DNA of 64,000 nucleotides from Paenibacillus_AR sp051594765 (GTDB lineage Bacteria; Bacillota; Bacilli; Paenibacillales; NBRC-103111), in assembly GCF_051594765.1 (NCBI RefSeq), contig NZ_JBPPGJ010000015.1, positions 1 to 64,000 of the forward strand, read 5' to 3'. The notes beneath the pieces were generated by a model. That model searched no databases and was not told where the DNA came from. It saw only the letters and a program-made list of their open reading frames with translations. Each line of letters starts with the position of its first letter. The stretch's first letter is position 1. Both the position numbers and the translations under genes were made by a program. This document shows, piece after piece, positions 49,305-60,100 of the stretch.

Positions 49305-49961
49305 TCAACTTTTCAGCCGGGCGATGGCCAATCCGTCATAGGCGGGAAGGATAGTGCTCTCCAGTCGGGGATGGGTGGCGATAAGCTCGTTGAACCGGCG
49401 GATCCGGCGGGCGGACTGTCCTTGATCCTCTTCATGCAGCGTTCTCCCCCGCAGGAATGTATTGTCGCCCACGATAAGCGCTCCGGGGTTGCCCAGCTTG
49501 ATGGCCATCTCCAGGTAATTCACGTAATTCCCCTTGTCCGCATCGATAAAAAAGAAATCGAACCGCTCTCCCTCCGCTTCGAATCTCCGGAGCTCGGCGA
49601 GTGCCTCGCCGACCCGGTATTCCACGCGGCCGCCAAGTCCGGCGCGGGTCATATTTTCCAAAGCCAGATCGGCAAATTCCTGCTTCAGCTCGAGGGAATA
49701 CAGCTTGCCGTCCTCCGGCAGGCCCCTGGCCAGGCAGATGCCGCTGTAGCCGCCTAGGGAACCGATCTCGATGATGCGCCGGGCGCCGGAGGTCCGGACC
49801 AGAAGGGACAAGAGCCTTCCATAGCCGGGAGCGACGGAGATGTCATGGATGCCGCGCTCGGCCAGAGTGGCACCGACCTGCTCCAGATCGGGGTCGGCGG
49901 CGTACAGCGATTCAATATAGGCCTCCTGCTGCTCGCGGGAGTGAGTGGGACGTTCCTTCAT
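49305..49961 (-). CDS. O-methyltransferase (COG4122 type)
   Basis: A 218-residue SAM-dependent enzyme. SAM-binding motif I is IIEIGSLGGYSGICLARGLP near residue 60, followed by the acidic YSLELKQEFADLA and the metal-binding FDFFFIDADKGNYVNYLEM. ALIVGDNTFLRGRTL is motif VI-like. The pattern is that of caffeoyl-CoA/catechol O-methyltransferase relatives, whose bacterial substrates include hydroxylated aromatics or modified tRNA (TrmR). ATG at 49961 has AGG-rich sequence 8-9 bases upstream; the longer frame has no site. Divergent from the RNA methyltransferase gene. Confidence 0.85.
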   Translation of the reverse strand: MKERPTHSREQQEAYIESLYAADPDLEQVGATLAERGIHDISVAPGYGRLLSLLVRTSGARRIIEIGSLGGYSGICLARGLPEDGKLYSLELKQEFADLALENMTRAGLGGRVEYRVGEALAELRRFEAEGERFDFFFIDADKGNYVNYLEMAIKLGNPGALIVGDNTFLRGRTLHEEDQGQSARRIRRFNELIATHPRLESTILPAYDGLAIARLKS

Positions 49962-50072
49962 GGGTTCTACCTGCCTTTTTTGTCGGGTTCGGGGGCGGTT
50001 TGGCATTACATGCCGTTTTCGCCTATACTAAGGTATTATATCGGAAGCGAAGAGAAAAGAGGAACGGTAAAC

Positions 50073-51233
50073 ATGGCAAAGCTGCAATTGATCGCAACCG
50101 CCCCCATGGGGCTGGAGGCCGTAGTGGCCCGCGAGGTGAAGGATCTGGGGTATCACGATGTCATGGTGGAGAACGGTCGGGTGACCTTCTCGGGGGACGA
50201 GCTGGCCATCTGCCGCTGCAACCTGTGGCTCCGGACATCGGACCGCATCCTGATCAAGATGGGGGAATTCAAGGCGACCACCTTCGATGAGCTGTTCGAG
50301 GGCACCAAGGCGCTGCCTTGGGACGAGTGGATCCCCGAGGACGGGGAGTTTCCGGCGGAGGGCCGCTCCCACAAGTCCCAGCTGAGCAGCGTTCCGGCCT
50401 GCCAGGGCATCGTGAAGAAGGCCATGGTCGAGAAAATGAAGCTCCGCTACAAGCGCGACTGGTTCCCCGAGGACGGTGGCCGTTATGTGGCGGAGGTGTG
50501 GCTCCTGAACGACGTCGCCACCCTGACGCTGGACACCACGGGTGCCGGCCTCCATAAGCGGGGCTACCGCAAGCTCGTCACCGAAGCGCCGCTGAAGGAA
50601 ACCATGGCGGCCGCCATGGTGCTGCTCTCCCGATGGAGACCGGAACGGCCGCTCTACGATCCGTTCTGCGGATCGGGCACCATCCCCATCGAGGCGGCCA
50701 TGATCGGCTGGAACCTGGCACCGGGGCTGCGCCGGTCCTTCAATTCGGAGACTTGGCCGCGGATCGGCCAGGCGCGCTGGGAGGAGGCCCGCAACGAGGC
50801 CATCGACTCGGTCCGGGATGACATCCCGCTGGAGATTGCGGGCAGCGACATCGACCCGAAGGCCATCGAGGTGGCGCAGGCGGCGCTCAAGGCGTCCGGC
50901 TTGTCCAAGGAGATCAAGCTGGAGACCCTGCCCGTGGCCAAAGCACGCCTGCGCGGAGACTACGGCTGCGTCATCACCAACCCGCCCTATGGGGAGCGGA
51001 TCGGCGACCCCGAGGAGGTCCAGATGGCTCTGCGACAGCTGGGCTCCCTAACCGCAGGATCCCCCACTTGGTCCACCTTCGTGCTGACGCCGAGCAAGCA
51101 GCTGGAGCATTACTTTGGCCGCGCGGCTACCAAAAAGCGGAAACTCTTCAACGGGCGGATCGAGGTCGCGCTGCATCAATACCTGGGCCCGCTTCCTCCG
51201 CGGGACAGGAAGATGAGCCTGGATCAGGAATAG
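50073..51233 (+). CDS. Class I RNA methyltransferase with THUMP domain (RlmL/YpsC-like)
   Basis: A 386-residue protein. An N-terminal THUMP domain (about residues 5-155) starts with the family's IATAPMGLEAVVAREVKDLG. The Rossmann methyltransferase domain has DPFCGSGTIPIEAAMIGWN, the acidic AGSDIDPKAIEVAQ and the catalytic NPPYGERIG motif of N2-guanine methyltransferases. By family it modifies a guanine of 23S rRNA, equivalent to RlmL of E. coli; this is inferred. GAGGA lies 9 bases before the ATG. A strong bidirectional terminator separates it from the convergent EF-G-binding gene. Confidence 0.92.
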   Translation: MAKLQLIATAPMGLEAVVAREVKDLGYHDVMVENGRVTFSGDELAICRCNLWLRTSDRILIKMGEFKATTFDELFEGTKALPWDEWIPEDGEFPAEGRSHKSQLSSVPACQGIVKKAMVEKMKLRYKRDWFPEDGGRYVAEVWLLNDVATLTLDTTGAGLHKRGYRKLVTEAPLKETMAAAMVLLSRWRPERPLYDPFCGSGTIPIEAAMIGWNLAPGLRRSFNSETWPRIGQARWEEARNEAIDSVRDDIPLEIAGSDIDPKAIEVAQAALKASGLSKEIKLETLPVAKARLRGDYGCVITNPPYGERIGDPEEVQMALRQLGSLTAGSPTWSTFVLTPSKQLEHYFGRAATKKRKLFNGRIEVALHQYLGPLPPRDRKMSLDQE

Positions 51234-51243
51234 GTTGAGACAT

Positions 51244-51277
51244 ACAAGAAGCCCCCGGGTCCGGGGGCTTCTTGTTC
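51244..51277 (+). terminator. Bidirectional terminator
   Basis: ACAAGAAGCCCCCGG pairs perfectly with CCGGGGGCTTCTTGT around GT, followed by TCTTGC on the plus strand. Confidence 0.85.
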
Positions 51278-51285
51278 TTGCTTGA

Positions 51286-51939
51286 TTATCCGATTACCGA
51301 ATCGATGAACCGCTCCAACGGCGCCACATCGGTCATATTCTTGTTGCATTCGCGGCTGTCCGTGCAGATATAGTTGCCGACGGACTTGTAGTAGTCAGGC
51401 GCAGCATGCTCCGGCCTCTTCTTGGATATGGCCGAGAAGAGAGACAGCTCTTCGAACCGGTTGCATACGAAGCAGAAGTTTTTTTTGCTGGTGGCGGTGA
51501 ATCTGCCTTCCACCCCGACGAATTGTGTGCCGTCATGGTACACGATGAACATCTTGTTGGTCGAGATATCGATCCAGCTCAGGTAGGATACATACCGGAA
51601 GTCGATGGCCGCAAGATCGGGCAGCTTCAGCTTCTTGTTCTTCGGGAAGAGCTTCCGGATCTGATTCTCGGTGATGGCAGGAAATTCGAGCAGATACGGC
51701 TCCAGCGCCTGGATATAGTCGTGGAATTCGTCAGCCGTCTTCAACTCTGAGATGGATTCCAGAAGTTTCTTCCGGTTGTCCGTTACGTCAGGGAACAGCT
51801 CGGCCACCTTGGCCTGTGCGCTGCCGCGTACGGATTCGAGGATCTTCGGATCTCCCACCGTCCGGAGTGCGCGAAGCACGGTATCGGCCTGATTCTTGAT
51901 TGCGTTATATTGATAGTTTCTAATAAATGGTCCGCCCAT
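51286..51939 (-). CDS. FusB/FBP-family elongation factor G-binding protein
   Basis: A 217-residue two-domain protein matching the length and pattern of the FusB family. The N-terminal helical domain has PFIRNYQYNAIKNQADTV. The C-terminal treble-clef zinc finger has CFVCNRFEELSLF and YICTDSRECNKNM, giving the four Cys ligands. FusB-type proteins bind EF-G and promote its release from the ribosome, which gives fusidic acid resistance in staphylococci; chromosomal relatives in other Bacillota may have a housekeeping role. ATG at 51939 has AAGGGG 9 bases upstream. The longer frame to 52095 lacks a site. Confidence 0.88.
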   Translation of the reverse strand: MGGPFIRNYQYNAIKNQADTVLRALRTVGDPKILESVRGSAQAKVAELFPDVTDNRKKLLESISELKTADEFHDYIQALEPYLLEFPAITENQIRKLFPKNKKLKLPDLAAIDFRYVSYLSWIDISTNKMFIVYHDGTQFVGVEGRFTATSKKNFCFVCNRFEELSLFSAISKKRPEHAAPDYYKSVGNYICTDSRECNKNMTDVAPLERFIDSVIG

Positions 51940-52247
51940 GGACGTCAGCCCCTTATTGGTATTGGTAAAACGAATAAGGTGCAAAGCCATTATTAGAAAA
52001 CGACCGTTCCTCATTTCGGGCGACTTGATGACACCTGGCCGGCCCCCCATGCAAAGTATCGCCTCCAAATTAGGCTTTGCATGAGGCTGTTCCAATCAGG
52101 CAATCTCTGATTGCCATCAGTACCACCTCCCGTTCATCGAATAGGTCCATTATATCCGAACGGAAGGACGAAAAACAGCCATCCCCTGGGATGAAACGAT
52201 GGAATTTTTCAATATAGCCGAAGATTCGGTTCGCCTGCTCCTGCTCC
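51940..52247. other. Intergenic region, two small palindromes only
   Basis: About 300 bases between the EF-G-binding gene and the TatD-like gene. GGCAATC-TCT-GATTGCC (52099-52115) is a perfect 17-base inverted repeat. CATCCC-AG-GGGATG (52178-52191) is followed on the minus strand by GCTGTTTTTC, a possible weak terminator of the TatD-like gene. No gene is supported. Confidence 0.45.
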
Positions 52248-53045
52248 CTACAGGGTCAAGCGGTAGAACCGGCAAGTGTTCTCGAACAAGATTCTCCCGG
52301 TCTCCTCTTCCGTCATGCCCTTGACCCGGGCAATCTCTCGAATGGAATCCCGCATCATGGCCGGATGCGTCCGGCGCCCTGCGTATGGTCCCTCGAACGG
52401 CCACGGACCGTCGGTCTCCACCATGAGCAGATGGATGGGATATGCCTCCACCAGCGAACGGGTCCTTTCCTTATACACCACATCCGGCGTGACGGAGATG
52501 CAGTAGCCGTTCGCCCTCATACGCTGCAGAGCTTCCGGACTCCCCTTGAACCAGTGGAAATGGGCCCGCCCGACTCCATGCTTCTCCAGCAAATCACACG
52601 CCAAGTGCGCGTCCTCATGAACGGCGTGCAGCACCAGCGGCTTCTCCAGCTCAGCCGCCAGTTGGACAAAGCGCTCCAGCAGCTCCACATAGGGCTCCTG
52701 ATCGAACGGCTCCCCGGAAGCCTCCGCTTCCATCCGCGTATAATAGGGAAGCCCGACTTCCCCGACAGCCGCCATCTCCTCCCGATGCTCCCGAATCCAA
52801 CGGAAGTACCGATCCATCTCTTCCCGTGACGGCAGGACCTGTTCCGGATGGTAGCCGAACGCCGCGAAGACATGTGAACTCGCACGCTTCTTAAGCTCAA
52901 GAAGCTCCCTGGCCGACTCCGCATGCATGGAAACCGCGATCAATCCCTTCACCCCGTGATCGTCCAGAGCGTCCAGCAGCTGTTCCCGCTCCCCCGGTTC
53001 ATACAGATCCAGATGAATATGCGCATCGATCATCGGATGCATCAT
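52248..53045 (-). CDS. TatD-family hydrolase
   Basis: A 265-residue TIM-barrel metal hydrolase. Metal-binding residues appear in order: DAHIHLDLY at the N-terminus, the Glu in VGEVGLPYY, His in LVLHAVHEDAH, His in AHFHWFKG, and the Asp in MVETDGPWPFEG. TatD proteins are 3'-5' exonucleases or deoxyribonucleases; this diverged member may act on another substrate. ATG at 53045 follows GGAGGGAGGGACGG. It begins 22 bases after the stop of the stalk-domain gene, so the two are probably co-transcribed. Confidence 0.85.
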   Translation of the reverse strand: MMHPMIDAHIHLDLYEPGEREQLLDALDDHGVKGLIAVSMHAESARELLELKKRASSHVFAAFGYHPEQVLPSREEMDRYFRWIREHREEMAAVGEVGLPYYTRMEAEASGEPFDQEPYVELLERFVQLAAELEKPLVLHAVHEDAHLACDLLEKHGVGRAHFHWFKGSPEALQRMRANGYCISVTPDVVYKERTRSLVEAYPIHLLMVETDGPWPFEGPYAGRRTHPAMMRDSIREIARVKGMTEEETGRILFENTCRFYRLTL

Positions 53046-53067
53046 CCGTCCCTCCCTCCGGCCCGGA

Positions 53068-53739
53068 TCATTTCTTCTTGTACAACACGTAATCGATGAA
53101 TCCGCCTTTGCCCGACGCTGCAAAAAACAGCTGGTACTCCCCTGCTTCGTAGCACAAATACCAGGGCACCTCCCCCATCTCGTCCGTTCCCTCGTAGAGA
53201 GGCAACCCGATGGCGGTCTTCACATCATCGATGGAGAAGCGGGCGCTGTCCCCCGTAATCACGATGGAGCTTACGCTTCCGTCCGGGTTATGGAAGAAGT
53301 AATCATAGTCAAACCACGCCTCATAGCCGAAATTATGCCAGTTCCCGGTCTTATGGGGTTCGCCGTACTCCCGGTGGACCGCATCCTTCGCCGCGCCGAT
53401 GCCGTAAGGAATGCCCTGAAGCTTCCCGGACGCCGCGGCGGGCAGGAAGCCGGCATCCAGCTGAAGCTTGCGACTCAGGTTGGTGTCTTGTACGGTGATT
53501 GTAGTCGTAGCTTCGTCGAATTTCACCAGCGCGCCCATGCTTTCGGCGACAAAACGAACCGGCACGTAAGCATGATCTCCATAATTCAGCGTCACATACC
53601 CGTCGCCGATTTCCTTCGCCTTTCCGTTGAACACATACTTCGCGGGATACAGATAGGACTCCGCCACATCTGTAGCATACACGGCCGTTGCGGCCGTCAA
53701 GAGGACCCCGCACAATACTCCAGCTGCAAACCGTTTCAT
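53068..53739 (-). CDS. Secreted stalk-domain protein (copper amine oxidase N-like)
   Basis: A 223-residue exported protein. The signal peptide is KRFAAGVLCGVLLTAATAVYA. The stalk domain covers about residues 40-90 (VTLNYGDHAYVPVRFVAESM and GALVKFDEATTTITV). The C-terminal domain (GIPYGIGAAKDAVHREYGEP, WFDYDYFF, SIVITG, FSIDDVKTAIG) resembles the DUF4309-type domain found in Bacillota surface proteins. The function is unknown. ATG at 53739 is supported by GGAG upstream and by the clean signal peptide. Upstream of a TatD-like gene in a short operon. Confidence 0.8.
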   Translation of the reverse strand: MKRFAAGVLCGVLLTAATAVYATDVAESYLYPAKYVFNGKAKEIGDGYVTLNYGDHAYVPVRFVAESMGALVKFDEATTTITVQDTNLSRKLQLDAGFLPAAASGKLQGIPYGIGAAKDAVHREYGEPHKTGNWHNFGYEAWFDYDYFFHNPDGSVSSIVITGDSARFSIDDVKTAIGLPLYEGTDEMGEVPWYLCYEAGEYQLFFAASGKGGFIDYVLYKKK

Positions 53740-53814
53740 CCGCCATCGCTCCCCATGCCTGAATTCTATATCTATATGACATGGCCGGCGCTCCAAATGT
53801 TGCACGATAGAACG

Positions 53815-54009
53815 TCATCCCGCCCGCCGGAAGACGGGCCGAACGGCCAGAATATGGTCCCCCCGGAAGGTACGGGGCCGCTTGGCGGACATGCAGTACG
53901 CATACACGAGTGCGCCGCTTACCTTCCGCACCTGGATGAGCCGCTGGGACAGCCGGCCGTCCTGTGCCAGATATACGATCTCAACGGTACGTCCTACATA
54001 CTTCTCCAT
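53815..54009 (-). CDS. WYL-like small protein
   Basis: A 64-residue protein, MEKYVGRTVEIVYLAQDGRL followed by SQRLIQVRKV and RTFRGDHILAVRPV. The strand pattern is that of the small beta-barrel WYL domain without a helix-turn-helix. Such stand-alone proteins are common in Paenibacillus and may bind nucleic acid or a ligand. ATG at 54009 is chosen by family length, with GGGGG about 11 bases upstream; an ATG seven codons earlier is possible. A LexA-like operator lies at the predicted transcription start. Confidence 0.65.
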   Translation of the reverse strand: MEKYVGRTVEIVYLAQDGRLSQRLIQVRKVSGALVYAYCMSAKRPRTFRGDHILAVRPVFRRAG

Positions 54010-54042
54010 TTGCACCGCAATCGCCCCCATTCGCAAATAAAC

Positions 54043-54088
54043 AAGAACGTCTGTTCTTATTTTATCCGAAAAGCGAACGGTTATGCAA
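54043..54088 (-). promoter_or_regulatory. Promoter with LexA-like operator
   Basis: TTGCAT (54083-54088), an 18-base spacer and TAAAAT (54059-54064), followed directly by the palindrome AAGAACAGACGTTCTT (54043-54058). The GAAC-N4-GTTC core is that of Gram-positive LexA (DinR) boxes. Confidence 0.55.
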
Positions 54089-54095
54089 TCAAAAT

Positions 54096-54124
54096 GAAAA
54101 AAGACGAACACCGGAGTGTCCGCC
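54096..54124 (-). terminator. Terminator after the giant exported protein gene
   Basis: On the minus strand GGCGGACAC pairs with GTGTTCGTC (two wobbles) around TCCG, followed by TTTTTT. It lies 14 bases after the stop. Confidence 0.8.
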
Positions 54125-54137
54125 TTTCTCTTGACGG

Positions 54138-57100
54138 TCATTGGACGCGATGAACTTGAACAGATTGGTGGACCGACCCGATGATCGTGATCGGAACATC
54201 CTCCCGCTTCTCCACTCCGTTGGCATAGATCAGCAGGAAGTGAACCGTGCATGTTCCATTGGGCAGACGCTCCGTCAACGAGCCCAGCCGTTCATCATAC
54301 AGCTCCCCGGTATAAACTGGGTCCGTTCCCGCCTGCAGCAGCACGGCATCGATCCGGATCAGCCCTCCGTCCATCGATTCCTCCTCCAGCCAGGCTCTGG
54401 CTTCCCGCACCGGAGCGGGCGCAGCGGTTGTCTGCACCAACAGACGTTCCCCGGAATAAAAATCCTTGGGCACCGTCTCCGTCTGGTGCCCCAGCTCCTG
54501 ATGCCTCCGAAGCCATTCGGAGGTATGGTTCACCTCCGAACGAATCGTTAACGGAGCGGCGTGAATCGTTCGGACCGCTTCGTCCGTCAGCAGTCCGTCC
54601 GATACCCTGAGGCGGACCCGATAATCTCCCGGAAGGGAGAAGCGGCCGAGCCATTCCGGTCCGGAGCCATGTAACACGTCCCCGTCCGGAGACTCCAAGC
54701 TCCATTCGTAAGTCAACGGATTGCCGTCCGGGTCAGTGGAGGTGCTGGTGATTCGTACCATATCTCCTTCCCATACCGGCTGAGGGAGCCATTGGAAGCT
54801 GGCTAGGGGCGGCCGATTGGTCAAGATCCATTGGGGCGCCGACCAAGGGGATTCCGCCCCGTCCTGATCCCAGACCTTCACTTCGATCTGAAGCTTCATT
54901 CCTGCGGGAAACGGATCGGCAATCTGATGCTCATCTTCCGGTTCGGTCGTAGATTTTACGAGGACCGGAGATTGCCAGATCAGGGTTTCGTCCGCTTGAC
55001 GGATCCGGATCTGGCGGGCGGTGAACACCGTGTTCGGATCCGGATCCTGCTGGCTCCAGCGAATCAACGGCGTCTGCGAGGTCAAGGCCGGATCGTAGAA
55101 GGTACCGCGGGGACTCGCAATCTCAGCCCATGGGGGCAGATTGATCCGGAACCATTCGGTCCGGCTCCAGTCCGACCACATCGCATCGTCGTGATCCGTC
55201 ACCTTCATCCTGACGCCGAGCACCTCGCCGGTCGGCAGGTCCACCGGGATCCGGCAGCCGTTCCAATAGGAGGTGCTATTCTGATAGGCGTCCCAGCCGC
55301 TGTTCCAGACCATGGTGCCGTCCGGCCGTATGATCTCCAGGTAATACTTGTTGAAATGAAGCCGGTCCGGATCCGTCTGATACCAGCTGATGACCGGCCG
55401 CCTGTCGGATTGAATCACCGCAGGCACGGCTTCGGTGCCGAGCGGATCCGTAATCGCCACTGACGGCTTATCATTGATGGTCATCCAACCGGTATTGGAC
55501 CACGGGGACCAAGCATTTCCGTCATCCTGGACCATGACTTGGACCTGCAGCTTCCGGGCCCCGGGCAAGGCCGTATCCACGGTCCATTCCCCCGTCGGGG
55601 CCGCAGTATTCTGCTGAACCGTCCGGTCGATCAGCACGGTCCCCCATTCCTCCTTCACCGTAATTCGGACCTGTGTGAAGGTTGTGCCGGGATCCGGGTC
55701 GCTCTGGCTCCACCGGATGGTGGGGGTATGGGTTGTCGTTGCTGCCGGCTGAATGTACGTGCCGTTCGGATAGGTAAGGACTGCAGCGGGAGGGCCGTTT
55801 GGAGGTAGCACCTCCACATAGATGTCCCTTTCGTACCATTCCGACCATGCCCCGTACTCGTCCGCAACCGCCTGCCGAAGAGTGTAAGTCCCCGTTTCCG
55901 AGGGCCTTGCCAGCTTGCCGCTCAGCGTATTTCCGCTCGGAGTCGTATAAGAGTACAGATACCGGTAGATTCCCCGGTTCATGGCGAATTCCGGCTTCTC
56001 CACGGAATAGCGGGTTTCGCTCAACCACCGGTCCGGATCATAGCTTTGATCCGCATACCCGATGGTATGATCCTCCTTCTGCCACGCCGTAAAAAGACTG
56101 ACCGGCCTGCGGTGGACCGCCACAAGCTTGGTGTCCGGATCCGCATAGAGACGGAAATCTTCGTAGGCCGGATCCGGGTAGCGCTGATCCGTAGGGGCCG
56201 GGTCATCCGGCTCGGAGAAGCTAACCCGGAAGATCCCCACCTTATGGATGCTCGCAAAAGGCGTGTTCACCACCCGGTTCTCGTAGGAGTTGGCTGCGGC
56301 CGTATCGGATTTTCCGTCGCCGGCGTCCAGGAATTTCTGCGGCTCCAGATTCGTGAACGTCCACGTCCCCAACTGCGGAATGGCCGGATCATTGTCCGGG
56401 TCTGTGAACCGGACGCTGTATTGGATCGGAGCATCGACCAGCACCACATTGTCGAGCATCGTACTGCTTCCCGCAAACTTCTCGACATGATAGTGCTTCA
56501 TGTACAGATTGGGAGCGTTGGCAAAGATACCGTATTTCCCGCTTGCGAACTGGCTGTCGTACACATCGATCATGGGGACGCCGTTCACGGAGACAACGAT
56601 GTGGTTCCGCAGGAGTTTAACCTTCAACTCTGAGTACTTGCCGGCGGGCAGCGGGAACACTTCTTTTGCAAGCTGTGTCCGTACCCCATCCACGGTTTTG
56701 CTTAGGACCACTCCCTCGGGGGCCAGCTCCGCTTGATAGAAGTTCCGGTTATCCTGTTCACGGAAGGTAATCCCGGCCCCGACCTCGTTTCCGAAGGTGG
56801 TATCCGTATACCTCACGGAGACGTACAAGGAACCGTTTTCCAGGTCAGTCGATTGGTCCACAATGTTTCCGTAGGTGTACCGGTTCCCGGAAGTGCTGCT
56901 TCCGGAGAAGGAGAATTTACGAATGCCATAACAGTTGTCATTCCAATCTTCCCCATCTCCATCCGTATCAAGGCTACCGTACCACAAATAGCCTTCTCCA
57001 TCTCCCGTAAGGACAATCTGCGTTCGTCCGCCGTTGTTGTAATTATTGCAAAGGGGGCCAAGTCCCGTTGCTTGAGGGCCCGTAGTCATCAGTTGAGCAC

Positions 57101-60100
57101 CTGTGACCATATCGTACACCCTTACTTCATGCCTGGATGCAAGAACGTTATAAGGGCCCCATTGTGAGGGTTGCTGTTCTACTACATAGGACGGGAAGGG
57201 AATCAAGAGCTTTCCATCCGCTGTCATTTCCCCTGTGGTCGTATCATTTACGTTATTGCGAGAATTGGAAGATCCAGATGTCACATCCAGTAAGGTCTGA
57301 CCCGTGCGAATATTGTATAGGATATGATGGTTGGTGTACTTGGTATAGGAACTGTCCGACCACGGGATCTGTGTAGGAGTAAGCGCCGTGTAGTAGATGA
57401 CATCCTGGTATTGTTTTTGGAAAATGGGTCTCCAGGTAGAACTGCCATACCCATAATCGAGTCTAGGCCCTGTACAGCCGATACACCAACCCGGAGCGCC
57501 GTCATAGAAGGAAAAATCACTGTACGGGATTTGCCCGATATACGCCCCGGTTACGTTGTCATAGATGCCGTCATTTGTGATAATCTTGCTGTTGTCCTGC
57601 GTGACATATACGACATCCAACTTGGGTGCTGCATGATAATCCACCGAATTAGAGGATTGCGCTTTATTGGTATATACCTTTGAACCTGTCCAAAGTATGT
57701 CTCCCGCCGGACTTATTTTTTGAAGGTTGCAGGAGTATACGGTAAAGATATATGGATTCCCGTCATCATCCCATCCGCTTGCCTCCTGTCTGGACGTACA
57801 CGAGAACCCATAAGAGTTCCCCTGTTTATCCCGGAAGGACGGCAGCGTTTCTGGGGTATAGCTCTTTGACCCACTGTTGTTAAGATTCCATGTCGGCAAA
57901 GGACCATCCGGTTTAACCAGATGAGCCGGTTCGATCCATCCTGCGGGTGGCGGGTTAGTCGGAATCCAATAGGCCGCATATTGCCCTGGGACCGAATACC
58001 CTGACCACCTTGTATAAGGACTCTGATAATAAGGGGAATCATTCCCTCCTACCAGACTCGATACCTTGTATAGCTCATCCACCACGTAACCCAACTGCGG
58101 ACATTTGGTGTAATCATAGTTACATTGATTCGGATGAGACACTTTCCGAACCCACAGCATATCCGCTCCGGGATTTACCTTCACGTAATAAGACCATTGT
58201 TGACTAGTCTGGGGGTTATACGTTCGGGCGGTATTGATTCTGGCATCAAAGAGGTGGAGGAGCATTCCATATGGTGCATAATTGCTGTTCGAATCCGCCT
58301 CGAAGAAGTACCAGAAATTTTTCCCTGCACGGGTCTGCATGGGAATATATTTCCCTTTATGCCCCATGTGCCAAGGAACCTTTGTATCAAACCCTGTGTT
58401 GGAAATGGTAAAGGTGCCGTTGGTTGGAATGTTGTACAGCTGGGTTTGACGATCCGGTGCACCAAGCGCTTGTTCGGTAGCATCATAGAACAGGCCTGGA
58501 AGACGGCTCGTTTGTAGGGTGTCCTCTACCCGGAACCGGTTGGAATCCGTCAAAAGGTCCGCCATGCTGTATTGGATGCCGTCCACAACCGGAGGTAGGG
58601 GGTTCTCCCCTTTCACGTCAATCTGGTTATCCGGCTGCCGGTTCACGATATCGAAGGGAATTTCCTTCGACGCCGATTTCCCCCAATCTTCTTTGGCGTA
58701 CACCTTAAGGACGCAATGGGCCAGCTTGTCCGGGGTAAAGACCATATTCCCGTCCGAATCCCGGGTCAGCGTCGTGGCCGGATCATCCGCAAAGCTGCCG
58801 TTGAAATTGGTGTCGCAAATTACTGTATCGCTTCGCTCGACCAAGATATCTCCGTCCGGACTGTAGGACGTATCCTTCATGTTCATCGGAACGCCGCGAA
58901 GCCCCTTAGACGGCAGGGTGGCATCCGCCAGCGGTGGGAGATCCGGAAGGACATTCAATGTGGCCGTGGCCGGAGATAGCGATCGGAGCCCCATACTGTC
59001 GGTGACGTCCAGCTTGATCGGGTAGGCTCCAGCCGTCGGGTATACCGGGAGCTTGGTCCCGTACCAGTCATAACCGGAGATGGTGTAACCCTTCGGGCTG
59101 TAACTGTTTGTCCCGCTGATATCCGGCGTAAACGGTCTTCCCTCCACTACTTTAGGTGGAAGCGTGATGATCGGAACCGGGTTCGGGGCAATCACGCTGA
59201 TCCCCGCCCTCACGGTGTTGGAATTTCCGCAACGGTCCGTGGCGGATACTTCCACATAGTGCGTACCCATATCCGCTGTCGTAAGGATCATGCTGAACGG
59301 GAAAGAGAACCGGTTATCGTTTACCCATGGTTGGTAGTCCGTGTAGTATTTCTTCAACCAAGGGTCCCGCGCAGCTGCGCCCTCCCAATCCCACATGTAA
59401 TAATAGGAATCCCCATCAGGGTCATATGGTGTGGGTGGATCGTCAAGCGACTCCTGGATAATCTGAACGTCCAGCCAATCCCCAGGGAACGCGGAGTCCA
59501 ACCGCTTCATCGCTCCGGAGTTGCCGTGATTGACAAATCCAGCCGTGAATACGGGGGCCCGGTTCGAAGGTCCACAAGTGGGCGGGGACACAATCTCGTA
59601 GGTCTTCGGCCCGTCTGTAGCGGTGCCTCCACAGGTAGAGACCACCTTCAGCTTCACCGTTACCGTTCCGGTAGTTAGCCACTTGGGCCAAGACGGAAGC
59701 CCTCCAATGGAGACGGTCCCGTTGTTCGTGACGGTAGTGGTATGCCCGTTTTGGGAAATGGTCCAGATATATTCCTTAAGCGTACAGCCATTCCCACCGG
59801 ACACGGAGGAGCCAATCGGCTTCGCCAGGTTCGAGTCCCCGAAGCTCACCACCGGGTGCTCAAACTCGAACCGGGCTATGACTTTTTCGGGCTGCTCTGT
59901 GGGGGCAGGGGTTGGCGTGGGTGAGGATGATGCAGAAGGGGATGGAGAAGAAGCCGTAGGCTCCTGGTAGTACACAATCTCCATCTGATCGTATTGATAC
60001 ACCCTGGATTGAAGTTTCACTTCCCACGCTGAATAATAACTATTGACCAAGCCAGATCCGCCTGAATAGGGTTCCTGTTTACGCGGTTCCACACGATAGA

